In this document: positions 34,691 through 46,006 of the stretch, one piece after another
How positions within the stretch are numbered: the stretch's first letter is position 1
Layout of the letters: each line of letters opens with the position of its first letter
Assembly: GCA_015227615.1 (NCBI GenBank)
Contig: JAALGZ010000041.1
Location: 124,001-188,000 of the forward strand
DNA: 64,000 nt
Origin: Labyrinthula sp. Ha
Taxonomy: Eukaryota; Sar; Bigyra; Labyrinthulida; Labyrinthulaceae
Direction of reading: 5' to 3'
Notes under the pieces: generated by a model
The model's database searches: none
What the model was told of the DNA's origin: nothing
What the model saw: the letters and a program-made list of their open reading frames with translations, nothing else
Program-made: the position numbers and the translations under genes

Positions 34691-36100
34691 TAAATTAGGC
34701 CACATCACCTTGATCCAAAAGGACCAAAACATATTTTTTTTCGTGCACAGTATGAAAATCTATATAGAAGGGCCATATGACCCAAAAATAATTCGGTAAT
34801 ATGATGCAGTAGGGTCATATGCCTCGTACATTGATGAGTTTCATACGGTGGCAAAATGAGATACAGGTTTTTTAGCGCTTGAGCCAAGGCTGTGTCACCC
34901 AATTCATTATTGATTATCAATAGATAATCAACAATCAATATAAATGGATGAGGAATCATCAGAATCAGCCGAAAAGAAAGATATGAACAAAGGATTTATG
35001 AATAAATTGTCAATAAACCAAATCTGATCCCTTCTCCCTACCAGTGCCAACCTTATTGATGGAATTTGGCAAGAACAAGAGGGGTTAAGCAACTAACTCC
35101 AAGAATTCTTGTTAGAAGCTTAAGAAAATTACCAAATTGCATAGACTTTGAAACAATCCTGTGTCAGATGTGGATAACCCATGAAGTTGAACAGGGCAAG
35201 TTGTCCTGAATTCAACTCCGAGCTGGTTTTGTAAAGCAGTATCCTGCGGATTCGTCATGAACTAGATTTAAGTCACAAAATTCGGTATTCCTTCACATTC
35301 TTATTTCAAAGAAGTATAGTTCTTCATTTTATTGGTTTCAAAGTTTCAGAATATCAATTTCAAGGCATCCACTTTACATCTTTTAAGATGTTTCAACTAT
35401 TGTCTTTTTTCTTACTTCGTTTTACTAAATGTTAACACTATACACTAGCTGCTGTAACCGGTCACAATATTGTTAGAATTTCTAAGGAGTTTATCGTAAT
35501 TGGAGGCGTAGGCATCCACAATGTGATCATTATTCTTCTTATTTTGTTATGCGTACTCTAAATGTGGAGAATAACATGAGCTCTCTTGGTTAGGCTAAAT
35601 ATATATACATATTTCAGATTTCATGGCTATCATGTATACTTCAGTACATTTTCGCAACCTGTTATCCTCATTCAAGCAAAACGATATGAAATTTAAGTTA
35701 CTATGCGAGCAAAGCTTGAATGGATATATATATGCTTTTATTGTATTTTATGTTGCTAGGAGAGTAAAGGTAAAAAACTGAGGGTCTTTGTATTGTTATT
35801 TGATGAATGCATCAGTCTGAACATTCTGCATTCGGTGATGAATATTGCACCAATCGGAGCTAATCGTTTTTTCTGCTATGGTAATGTCCCAATGATGTGG
35901 GATTTATCTAAATCTCTAGCTATAACCTTCAGTCTTGCCTTAAATATTTCAGACTTTCTCAGCTAACAGAAATACCTTAACTCTATGGTTACATACTATT
36001 GAGAAGATACAGACATTTGAAAGTACGAGATTTAGACCCTTCTTTTAACAATCTAAGTTCAGGGAAAGAAACTGAGATTTTCCCTTGAGATACCTTGCCT
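34691..36100. other. Spacer with hairpins, no gene
   Basis: No gene seen. It contains an imperfect inverted pair GGCCATATGACCC / GGGTCATATGCC around 34767-34825 and a perfect 9-bp stem hairpin at 34910-34931. Confidence 0.5.
34910..34931. repeat. Perfect 9-bp hairpin
   Basis: Arms TTGATTATC and GATAATCAA with an AATA loop. The arm sequence is the same GATTATCAA word that recurs in the right inverted-repeat arm at 34606-34690, so it may be a further piece of the same element. Confidence 0.8.
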
Positions 36101-36745
36101 ATATTAAGATGATATCAGGTAGATTAGATTTAATCCATACACGGCTTTTAATATTGCCTCTATGGTTCTTGATATTGCCTTTTCACCTCTTGGTAATATG
36201 AACAGAAAAACTTTCTGCCAGGATAAAATTTCTTTAACCATGAACTAGCATCATTATTTGTCCTCCTGTAGCTAGATACCTGCCAGATGTCAACTTTTCC
36301 CTTTGTAATTGGAGCGCTGAAATGTAGTATTTTTGCAATAGGCAATTTTAAAGGTATTACTCTTGTGGTGGCACCGCTCCATGCCTAAGATTTGGAGAAT
36401 ATATGGCAACAAGGGTAGAAAGATAGAATACGTGAGGTGCATAAACAAATGATGTGCCTATTGTTCATGCTATAGAGGTCGCACAAGGTATGGAAACCAA
36501 GGGACAGGGAAAATGTAAGAAATATCCAGATAAAAATCCGTGTTAAGATCTTGCTCAGAAAAGTAACAATTAGCGTATGTATACTCTCCATGGACTGTTG
36601 CCACGGCCTCTTGCATGGTCTTGTGGTAATGTTGCCTCAAGGCAGTTTCATCCCCATAACCACTTGTTGCTTTCTTAAAAAAAGCCAGTGTGTATACTTT
36701 GGAATAAATCAAAGAGAGACAGAAAAATAATGAGTTTAAAATCAT
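36101..36745 (-). pseudogene. Probable decayed or unresolved spliced gene, secreted/membrane-like
   Basis: The minus strand opens at 36745 with a plausible signal sequence (MILNSLFFCLSLIYSKVYT) followed by about 70 ordinary residues, ending in a stop at 36470. Further down the strand, about 36160-36375 stays open and reads as normal protein, including an FYPGRKFFCSYY segment. The Tyr-Pro-Gly...Cys-x-Tyr arrangement recalls small secreted DUF3592-like membrane proteins, but this is a weak resemblance. The pieces lie in different frames. Either a short intron (for example 27 nt from a GTG donor) and a frameshift separate them, or the gene is broken. It lies head-to-head with the repeat-protein gene at 37360. 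No function assigned. Confidence 0.35.
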
Positions 36746-37359
36746 TGTTATATGAGTAATATTGTTTTTACTTAAGACGAGGTATACATTCCTTCTTCCA
36801 AGAGAAAACCAAACACCTTAGAAAATTCTAATACCTCATCACTGCAACTGAATCCAATTAAACTGGCACTACATAATTTAAATTTTCATAATTTCTAAGT
36901 TAATGATAAATAGTTTTTTCTAAACAAAATCTGGATACGGAATAACCTAGTTTTCATATAAAAAGTCATTTGAAAAAAGTAATAAACACTGCTAACATTT
37001 TATGAACCCATCAATATTTGTTAAGTTCTAAACAAAATTTAAAATATTTAAAACTCTTCTCCTTTGTATAGATTCTGTATATTAAGAAATAAATAAATTT
37101 CTTTTATTATGTCTACATACTTAATAACCTTCTCCTATCTATACAGAATAAAGTTTTACAAATCTACCGTTCTTCTCAGCTATAAAATACTGAAAAACAA
37201 TTACGACATAAGTACGACTATTAACCCCCCGCACATTTTCCCAGTTGTATCTACTCTGCCCGATTAAACGGAAAACCAGATTGTCCGAAAAAGGCATCAA
37301 AGATTCCAGCGATCTTAAAAACAAACACTAAATTCAGCACTTGTAAAAGCCACTTACAC
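36746..37359. other. Upstream region of the repeat-protein gene
   Basis: AT-rich, no gene called. A 61-codon minus frame (37139-37324) has no domain. It probably contains the promoter of the gene starting at 37360. Confidence 0.45.
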
Positions 37360-38463
37360 ATGTCATATCTTGGTCCCCCACCTTCAGGAGTAGGAGCAGG
37401 AGGATTAAGCAAGCGTAAGAACTCATTCGCTGACTCATTTTCTTTTATTCGTAAGAATCTAACAAAAAAAGCACAGCAGGTGAAGCACGCATTTACTTCT
37501 AAGAAGAGTAACTCAAATTTGTGGAAATCAGACATGGCAGAAGTTGAGCCTGGGACTAACCAGTACCGCAATAAGTACCCTGGAAGGTACTCTGGACCTC
37601 CAACTATGAAAACTTGGGAAGACGAAGAACAGCCGTTTTCACCCAAGAGTGGTAGATCTGCTTCAGCCCCTTCACACAGTGATAACCGCTCTAACCGAGC
37701 CAAGAACAAACAAAACCGGGATTCTTTTCTTTTTGGAAATGAGGTTCCAATGCCTTTCCAGGAAGATTCTGACGTTCAAAAGTTATCAACAGAAGAGCTG
37801 AACGCGATTAAAAAGGCAGAAGCGAAGAACAAGGGTAGGAGTAAAATTCCTGTTCTTGGCTCTGATGCTTCATTTGTCAACCCCAGGTTTAAAAAGAAAG
37901 CAAAAGGAAAGAAGAAGAATGCTTCAAAGAATATGTTTTCGACACCACCTCCTGCTGCGATAAGAACTTCACCTCCATCATCTGACCCCTTTCTTTCAGG
38001 GGATCTCCTACCTGAAATGGAGACACCTTTGGAAAACCAGATATCCAATGAGGAACTACATCAGATTAATAAAGCACAGAGTAAAAATCCTGGAAGAAGT
38101 CAAATTCCTTTCGCAGGTATGGATTCGGCCGTGAGTAACCCGAGATTTAATAAGAAGAAAAAGAAAGTAGTAAAGAAGAACTCCGCGAACTATTATGATC
38201 CGGAGAGTGTTTTAAGGGAAAGTAATCTAGGAGAAAGAAGTGGCCAGGATTTTCTTTCCAGAAAGAAGAACGATGAAAGTGCGCCTATAATGGGTTTTCA
38301 GAATCAGCAGTATCCAGTTAATGGTGAAGGGATGTCTTTGGAGCGAATGATTATGGAGGATCCACAAATGACATCATCAGATAACCCGAGATTTAACAGA
38401 GGTAAAGGAGGAAAGAGAAAGAAAGGTCGAGGAGGAAGAATGCCAATCCCACCTGGATTCTAA
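37360..38463 (+). CDS. Basic, disordered protein with three internal GRSxIP...NPRF repeats
   Basis: A 367-residue single-exon protein, low in hydrophobic residues and rich in Lys, Ser, Asn and Pro, so mostly disordered. It has no signal peptide or membrane segment. Two good internal repeats occur at about 141-186 and 228-264. Each has a helix of the form EELxxIxKAxxKN, then GRSxIP, then a Ser/Asp turn, then NPRF and a Lys-rich tail. A third, partial repeat at about 325-356 keeps DNPRF and the basic tail. The C-terminus is Gly/Lys/Arg-rich. This linear-motif layout suggests a scaffold binding one partner several times, or RNA/nucleic acid through the basic tails; both are inference. I do not recognise the family. 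It converges on the 74-residue membrane-protein gene with 67 bp between stops. Codon use and length make it a real gene despite the low complexity. Confidence 0.8.
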   Translation: MSYLGPPPSGVGAGGLSKRKNSFADSFSFIRKNLTKKAQQVKHAFTSKKSNSNLWKSDMAEVEPGTNQYRNKYPGRYSGPPTMKTWEDEEQPFSPKSGRSASAPSHSDNRSNRAKNKQNRDSFLFGNEVPMPFQEDSDVQKLSTEELNAIKKAEAKNKGRSKIPVLGSDASFVNPRFKKKAKGKKKNASKNMFSTPPPAAIRTSPPSSDPFLSGDLLPEMETPLENQISNEELHQINKAQSKNPGRSQIPFAGMDSAVSNPRFNKKKKKVVKKNSANYYDPESVLRESNLGERSGQDFLSRKKNDESAPIMGFQNQQYPVNGEGMSLERMIMEDPQMTSSDNPRFNRGKGGKRKKGRGGRMPIPPGF

Positions 38464-38530
38464 TTTGTGACAGTAGGTTTCTTAATTGCAGTTGTAATGT
38501 TAACTCTTATTTGTAGGAGATCATATGTTT

Positions 38531-38755
38531 CTACTCATCATCTTCTTCAACTTCAACTTTTGGACCAATTCCAATGCTCGCTTTAAACTCTGGAGTTAGT
38601 GCTGGAAAAACAAACCAAGCAGCTGCTATGCCGACAGGAACAACAAGTGGGGAAATTCTTACAAGTGAGCGCCCAATTCGAGCTATAGTTCCAGGTTCAT
38701 TTAATTTGCCCATTGAGCTGCCATCAGCTGGTCCATAAAATTTAATTGAGTTCAT
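38531..38755 (-). CDS. Small one-pass membrane protein, 74 residues
   Basis: A short intact frame on the minus strand with a normal ATG. The N-terminal 30 residues are polar and weakly basic. One hydrophobic segment follows (about 31-52, containing ISPLVVPVGIAAAWFVFPAL). The last residues are acidic (VEVEEDDE). This shape is common in small accessory subunits of mitochondrial or plastid membrane complexes, but no family is recognised and the location is not readable. It is placed tail-to-tail with the repeat-protein gene (67 bp), matching the spacing of the other gene pairs; this supports it being real. Confidence 0.65.
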   Translation of the reverse strand: MNSIKFYGPADGSSMGKLNEPGTIARIGRSLVRISPLVVPVGIAAAWFVFPALTPEFKASIGIGPKVEVEEDDE

Positions 38756-41700
38756 CTTAATTCGTTTAGAAAGATCTTGTTTTCTGCTTTCTGTTGCTAC
38801 AGAGTTTTTTGCTTAGTATGGAGTGTTGCAATAGGTACAAGCTTTTGGGAGTTTCTTGATCATAGAAATGAACAGAGTTCAGAAGAGTTGACAAAATTAT
38901 AGCAGGTAGAGAGTTAAGACCGTAGAATAGTTTATCACTAAGAAAGAAGATTTTAAACATATCAGGTTTATGAAAGTTTAGATATCTTAGGCATTTTTTT
39001 TGACAACTGCACATTCCTACCTGGAAGTTTGTATTAACTGTGCGTGCAAAATCAAGGTCCAACCGACTATACGATTACTACTCAAATTCTTAGAGAGTAT
39101 TAATGCTATCGTCAAAGTTTAATAGCATAGCATAGTTGAATTAAATTTAAATTCAGGGTAATACATGGTGTCTCAAGCCCTAATGAAGTCATTTAGAGTT
39201 AAGAGGATTTCGAACAGAGTTAGTTCTTGGCTAGCATGTTTTTACCAGCTAAGAAAACTTAAGTAACTTAATATAAAAAATCTAATATATAAATAAAAAA
39301 TAGCATGTAACCATGGCTTCAGCCCTTCTTATGTCTGACATTCATTGATATTATAGCTTGCAACGAGGATCGTGTCAACCCGTAGAACTAGGTATTTGTA
39401 GGATTAGCACCGCTGAATCCAGTGTTTGAATGTATGTCTGAAATAGGGATATCTTCTGAAAAAAATTCGTCAAAATCGATTGATATTATCATGAATTTTA
39501 AGATTTAATATATTCTTTCAAACTTTGTTGCTCCTTAAATCATATTTGTTTTTTCTCTATTTTAGAATATATCAAATGATATGGGGCCACATAGCTCATT
39601 GATCAAATAACGACTTTTTCCATATTTGACAGGTATGAAACACATGGCAAAATAAATCATAGAACCTACTAATGTCTCTAGATTTTCCGAGATTCTAATT
39701 TGTATCCGAAATCGGATGCTGTCATGGATGGAAAGAGTAGAACAACATATTGAAACGAGGAATCGAGCGAGCTATTGACAACAGGCTCATTTCATATAAT
39801 TTTAAGATAATTGCCGGCTGCAATTCCACTGGCTCAGTAGATAAAATGATGCATAGAAAGGGAAATGAGCATCGGGTCAAATCCCAGGGACCGGAGAATA
39901 GCAAAGGCATGAATATGGAATACCAAAAAGGGGTTCCATAACTAAGGCAATATCAAAACTCAAGGCATCATAAATGTGTCAGAGACCCAAAATTTAAAAT
40001 CATACTGATGATAGTATCAAAGGTCACTAATAGCGGCTCGGGAAAATCTAAGGACCACTCAAACTGATTTCAAAAAAATAAAAAAGGGATTGAATATGCC
40101 ATGACATCATTCAAAAGTAGATCTGCTCCTGAAACCAAGTAAAGCATTAGTGAATAAACATATAATTCGATTGACTTTCTGTTTTTTCTGAAACTCGCCT
40201 TAAATTTTCCGCAAGAAATTTATTCTTCAGTAGGTTATAATATATTTCTTGTCACAAGAGATTTTCCTGTTATCAAGGGTAGTAAATACAAAATGAGTGT
40301 TTCATTTCCATTAAACGTATATGAAGAGGTCATATATATTGGGCTTAAAACTCAGTAAGAGTCCAGATTAAAATTTCTGTATACTCCAGATACCACATTT
40401 CCTTGCATCATATTTGATGAAAAGAATACTTTCGAACACTATAGAATGAAAATTCCTAGATTGTCTGCAGCTGCTTCATCTTTGATGTATACATCTTGAG
40501 CTCAAAAAACGGTAAAGCAGTATTGGGAGAAATCTCATGGTAAGATAAATTGAACGGTAGAGATAGGGACAGAAACCTAATAGAGCCTAGCCTACGTATT
40601 GTTTCGAGTAGAAAATATCTTCAGACCGAGAAAGAGAGAAAAGCTGTAATATTACAAACCGGTAAATGTTAATGCTAATATTCTGTGTATAAGGGTCAAC
40701 TCCATATTTAAATAGTCTAGTTTTTATTGCTTAAAATATGAAATAAGTTTGAATAATTTATGCATTTTAAATGAGTGGCATACAGCCAGGCGTTTTCCAG
40801 ATCAGTTTAATTCCAAATTCATCATCTTCAGTTTGTGTGTCTCCAGGTTCTTACAAAGGTATTTTTAATCGTTTTCACTATGGTTATATTATCTCAACGA
40901 CTTGATTTCTCTTGACAGCTTTACTTGGATTCTTCAAGTAGCTAAAAAATTCTAAACTGGCATAAAAAACCTAACTACATTTAGTTTACCTTCCGATGTT
41001 TAATTCTACCGAGCAACTGTAATGGTTCTCTTAGGTACTCATTTTCTTATCAAATCTTTAAACTGCAGTGTTGCTTTTCAGATCCATCTGATAAAAAGTT
41101 TGAATAGTTCAAAACTTAATTTTAATGCGGATTTGGTTTTAATAATTAACCTATTTTCTTATTATGCGTATTATTCAAATATTTAACGTGTGCAAACTCG
41201 TATGTTGGTTTATTTTGTTTATGGGGAATGTTTCAAAAAGATAGATCACGCAATACTTTAGTTGAAAGTACCAGGTAAATTTTAAATAGAAATTGCAAAG
41301 AGCTTTATGATCCTCTCAACATATGCTCTAATTGAATCATACTAATGTTAAAGAATATAGTTAAGCAGAAAATGCAAAATAAACAGAAAGAGTTTGAACT
41401 ATCAATTCATTCAGATTGTCGATGAAGAGATCAGTAAATTGTGTAATCTGCTTCAAATTCAGCAACTTTATCCAAGTTATTACGAATTTCTGCAATGGTA
41501 TTCTAAGACCAAATACCAACACTCACTCATATTATTCTCGAATTTAAGCTAACCCCATCCATGGATTCCTGAACAAATACATTTGCTTAGCTTAGTTAAC
41601 ATCTAAAGTGTTATTTAGACCCAGAAACCGTAAATACAACTAAGCTATTAAGGGTTAAAATATTGTCAAATATAATATAACTAGTTCAACGACTTCAAAA

Positions 41701-42600
41701 AAATAAAAGCGATGGAATAAAAATTTCTAAAAAAATAAATCTACAGGATTTTAAATCTCATTTTTTAATGTCTTATTTACTACTAAGAGACATGTTTAAT
41801 TCTTGAGAACGTGTGTGGCATAAATCTAAAACCCTTCGATTCAATTCCATGGAAACCCTCTTATTCAATATTATTTTACTGCAACATGTCGAACTGTTAT
41901 TGATAACACGAATAGAAGCAACAAAGTTAATTATATTATGCCCATCTAAGGTTTATATTCATAATAAAATGCTTAAATTGGCACAAAATAGTAAAGTGAT
42001 AGTAAATCATGTCATATTTTTCGCTTCGTTGTTTATTGTATAAGACAAAACTTCAACGACAACCTCGACCATATTTCCGCAAATCAAACACAAAAATATT
42101 TTAAGGTCATAGCAAAAATAAAATATTAAATGCATACAACTCAGGTATTGACATCTACTAAGTATATTTTATTTCATCTAAATAAAAGGAACCTTTTCCT
42201 ATTGAGAAAGTTTGTATGATGATATAAGTTGTTTCTTCACAAAATATGAGGTAGAAGCCTTCATTTTATGGAAACATTTGATTAATTAGCATGTGCTTTA
42301 TATCTAAATATCTTTTTTTTACTTTTTTCAAATAAATTTTCTTTAAGAAAATAAACTTGGTTGTCCTTGTGTATGTTAATGGATCTTTTTTTCTACTACG
42401 AGGTTATACCGTTTGGGCATAGCAGGGTCAGAGGAGATTTTGAATCTTCTCTACGGGTAGAAAAAAATTATTTCTATAGAGTTTTGGGGCAGATTGTATC
42501 CAAATACAAATAGTGTGATTAAAGAAATTTTTTGCTGGAGGAAACTTGATTTTGCTAATCAAGGTTATGGCCCTAACAGTTCAATATAAATTGCTCGGAT
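38756..42600. other. Gene desert, about 3.8 kb
   Basis: No supportable gene. Short frames at 38766-39062 (-), 39750-39941 (+) and 41813-42043 (+) lack domains. No transposon protein or RNA gene recognised. Confidence 0.5.
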
Positions 42601-44955
42601 AATTCATACGAGAACAAGATAATGACAAGGGACGTAACTATACCACTGAAGTACATTGCTGTAAAAGCAGTGGGAAGGGAGGGCTAGTTCATTTATACCC
42701 CAAAGTAAGCAAATTCTCTTAATATCAGTAGGCAGAGAACATGCTCAAGATTTGGAAACCCATGACTATATCAAAACTGCGATGTCCAGAATACCGATTT
42801 ACCATGCTGAGGGCAGATCTACAAGGCAGCAAGTGTCAAACTTTCGGTATTAAAAACATAAAAATTAAAGAACTCAATCATAGAAAATGAAAATCAAAGA
42901 GAGCAAACCACCCAACCAGAAATTGCAGGCAGTGAAGCACCGATTTTAAATAGAACCCTGGGAAATTGAGTCTTAACGGGCTATTTCACTTTAGAAGAAA
43001 TATTGGAGCTTCTAAACATACTAATAAGTAGAAGGTACAAGTGAAAAAAATATTAACTTCATCACAGTAGGGCGGCAGTTTGGCATACAAAATGTGTTCG
43101 GCAATAGAAGAAAGTGTAAACCTACCAAAAGTATACAATTCAAAAAGAGTTTGCCTTTTTCAAGCAGACATTAAGGTGAATTTTAACACTTCTAAACATT
43201 TATCGTTGGAACAAACGATAATCAAAGCATTTACCAGGTTGGACCACTAGGAAATATATAAAAAAATCTCAACCGTTACCACAAGAACATATTAACATGA
43301 TTGAGCGTATTGGCTTTGCCAACACTATAATAGCAGTAACGGATGTTTCTCTATATCGCAGATTCCAACAACTATGTTCGACAAAAATCTGGTGACAAAA
43401 CTTGAAAGGTTTAAAGAAACAGAGAGCCATAGGGATTATATTAATATTAAGATATTCAGTAGCTGTGACAATAGACTCCTAGACCTTTGATTTTAATTTA
43501 ATGTAGACCGAGATGATCCAAAAGAAGGGAAAATGTTACTAAATGAGTTCAGTCTTCAAGAATATCTACAAAATAAGTTAAAGTATATTTATGATAATAG
43601 CACCACGAGGTTATAACTCTTGTGGTAAGTAAGCATTGACTCATAGCAATGTTTCCATCTAGAGTATATAGGTTTCCTAAGAGTGTACACTTTGATTACA
43701 CGATGATGAATATTGAAACAGCTCTGTATAGTTAGAGGCTGGAAAACTTGGGCTTGAAGAAGGTTGAGATAATTTTGACTGGCGAAACCAAAATTATAGA
43801 AAAAGCAGTGTACGAAGCTGGGATAACACATGTTTTCTTTACCATACATTTTTTGTCACTCTAGTCACAGCTGCATCTTGTTTAAAGCAAATGAAAAGAG
43901 TAAAATTTACCTCTAACTTCCAGAATTAAATAAGTAGATCCCTTCTAGCAGACAAGGATCTTGATGAGCTAATAGAGAATATGTTACTTAAGTGCAAATC
44001 TAAGCTTCTATAACATACCCTAAAAACTATAGAGCACATAATAAAGTACAATGGGCATACACACAAAGGTATCTTATGTTTTGGACCCAGCGATAATCAA
44101 ATGGTTGGATCATTCAAGTCAGGTAATAGAGGACCTCGAAACTTGAAATCCACGTTAGAAACCTGGATTCTGGATGATGTTCTAATTTACGATTAGAAGA
44201 CTATAGCTAAGTACATGGCGACAATTGTCACCAAGTCAAAAGGATTAATTAGACAGGATAATATACTTTGGAAGAAGTTGATGAGAAGCCCATGATGAAT
44301 CATAAGCTGATGAATAAGTATTGGATCATGAAATAGTTTTATCCAGAATGATTGCTTATGAGATACTTAACCTTAGAAAAATATAAATTAGTTGTTTACG
44401 TGAGTATTGGGTCTACTATTCCATGTTAAAATAGCGAGATATGGAGAAACTTTCATTTTTCATGTGGGTGTTATGCTACATGTAATGACACAAAAGAGTT
44501 GATTGCTTAACATCACCCATACTCCGATCTGATTATGTTGCACGAATCATTTCTTTAAGCTAATGTTAAGAAAAATAGGGTGTGACGCATCAGATTCTAT
44601 TGGGAGCTTGAAGTTCAACGATAATTTGCGGCAGTTGATGCTACCTACAACCCAAGAAATTAGGCACAAATCACCGGAAGCTTTTCAGTGCAGCTAAAAC
44701 TCATTGTGAGAATGTATAGCAAAGCAGAAAATACTGGGGAAATGTTTAGATGCCAGTGTAGCAAATGACCGCTAGGTTGCAGCACAACCCGAATGTAGAT
44801 TTCACGAGTCTAGATGAGGTATTGGAGGAGAGTGAATTTATGTTTGAGTGGTCTAGGAAAAGAACGGGGTGGAGAGAGGAAAAGAAGGTATGCAGCTTCA
44901 CACCTGAATTTTTTGCAGCTAAGCTTCCTGTCCCATATGAAATAACGCTATAAAT
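42601..44955 (+). pseudogene. Degraded coding region, plus strand, unrecognised
   Basis: Many stretches of 25-65 codons read as normal protein but lie in different frames or are cut by stops. Examples: about 43092-43255; about 43300-43385 (IGFANTIIAVTDVSLYRR); about 43379-43610 (one frame with two stops); about 43735-43850 (LGLKKVEIILTGETKIIEK); about 44579-44690; and a last open frame 44765-44953 ending TAA. The order and single strand suggest one long decayed gene of about 2.3 kb. A few breaks could be bridged by 20-32 nt introns, but most cannot. No motif allows a family call. Tests against transposase, reverse transcriptase or viral motifs by eye gave nothing. Confidence 0.45.
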
Positions 44956-46006
44956 TGTATGTATTCCTTTCTTTTCTACTAGATATCCTCCACCTCCTCT
45001 TACTTTCCTTTTATGGTGAAACCTTAATCTAAAATCCCCACCCCAATTTTTCCTAAGCAAAGTTTGAAGCCGAATACCATCTCTTTATGTATCCGCTTCT
45101 AACCTCTGAACTTATATATGAAGAGAAATAACTTGAATTTGAACACTAAGAACATTTATGAATGGGTAGCTAAGAATCATATTCAAAGAAAACTAACCTC
45201 AATGTAGCAAATTCGGTTATGAATCGGGATACACCTCAATTTCAAAACTCAATCAATCCTTGTAGCAGGTAGCGAAGGCGGGCAATCAAATAGAATATTT
45301 CTTTTTTTTTCAAGAGTCCTCATCTTCGCTACTTGAAATGTTATTTAAAATTTGTGTTACGATTTGTATCATCTGCTGAATAATGTGCTGATCTTAGCTT
45401 GTTTATCTGTATTTCATTTAGTTTATTTTTTTCCAATGTAAACAATGTCTATTTCCTTGAAAACTGTATTTTCTACTATTTTCTTCTCCCTTCTTGCCGC
45501 TCGTGGTGAGGGCTTTGCTTCATCTTTTATCTCTACAATTTATTGGAGTTACTGGTTTATTCATTAAAAAAGTCTCGGGAAATTTCGAAATAGAGCGAAT
45601 GAGATGTTGCAGTATCTGAGTCCGTTGTCAATAAACCCTATTCGCAAAGAATTGTGTCTTCCTCATGAGCCAATGGCATTTGCAGTCTCGGATGAATGCG
45701 TTTACCTCGTTCTTGCCTCGTACTAAAACATTTTTAACCTTGAATACAAAATAACAGTTTTTAACTTCATCAGTAACAAAACTTCTTAACTTTTTATTGT
45801 CCAATGATATCTCTTGTGTAGATGCCCAACTCTATCTGACATTTTGGAGAAAACTATTCGTAAAGCTAATATGGCATTACCAACTCATCAGAGGCGGACA
45901 GAAATTTGCTCCGCTACAGAATAATTGCGTATGCTGGGAAAATGAACAGAGCTTCAACCTATAATCAAACTTCTTTCAAACAAAAAAAAATATATAACAA
46001 TCAAAA
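44956..46006. other. Spacer upstream of the large membrane-protein gene
   Basis: No gene seen. AT-rich, with an A-run just before the ATG at 46007. Confidence 0.5.

Noticed and set aside
37251-37709. 152-codon minus-strand frame
   Set aside because: Lies antisense over the start of the repeat-protein gene; its composition mirrors the plus-strand Lys/Ser codons, so it is a shadow.
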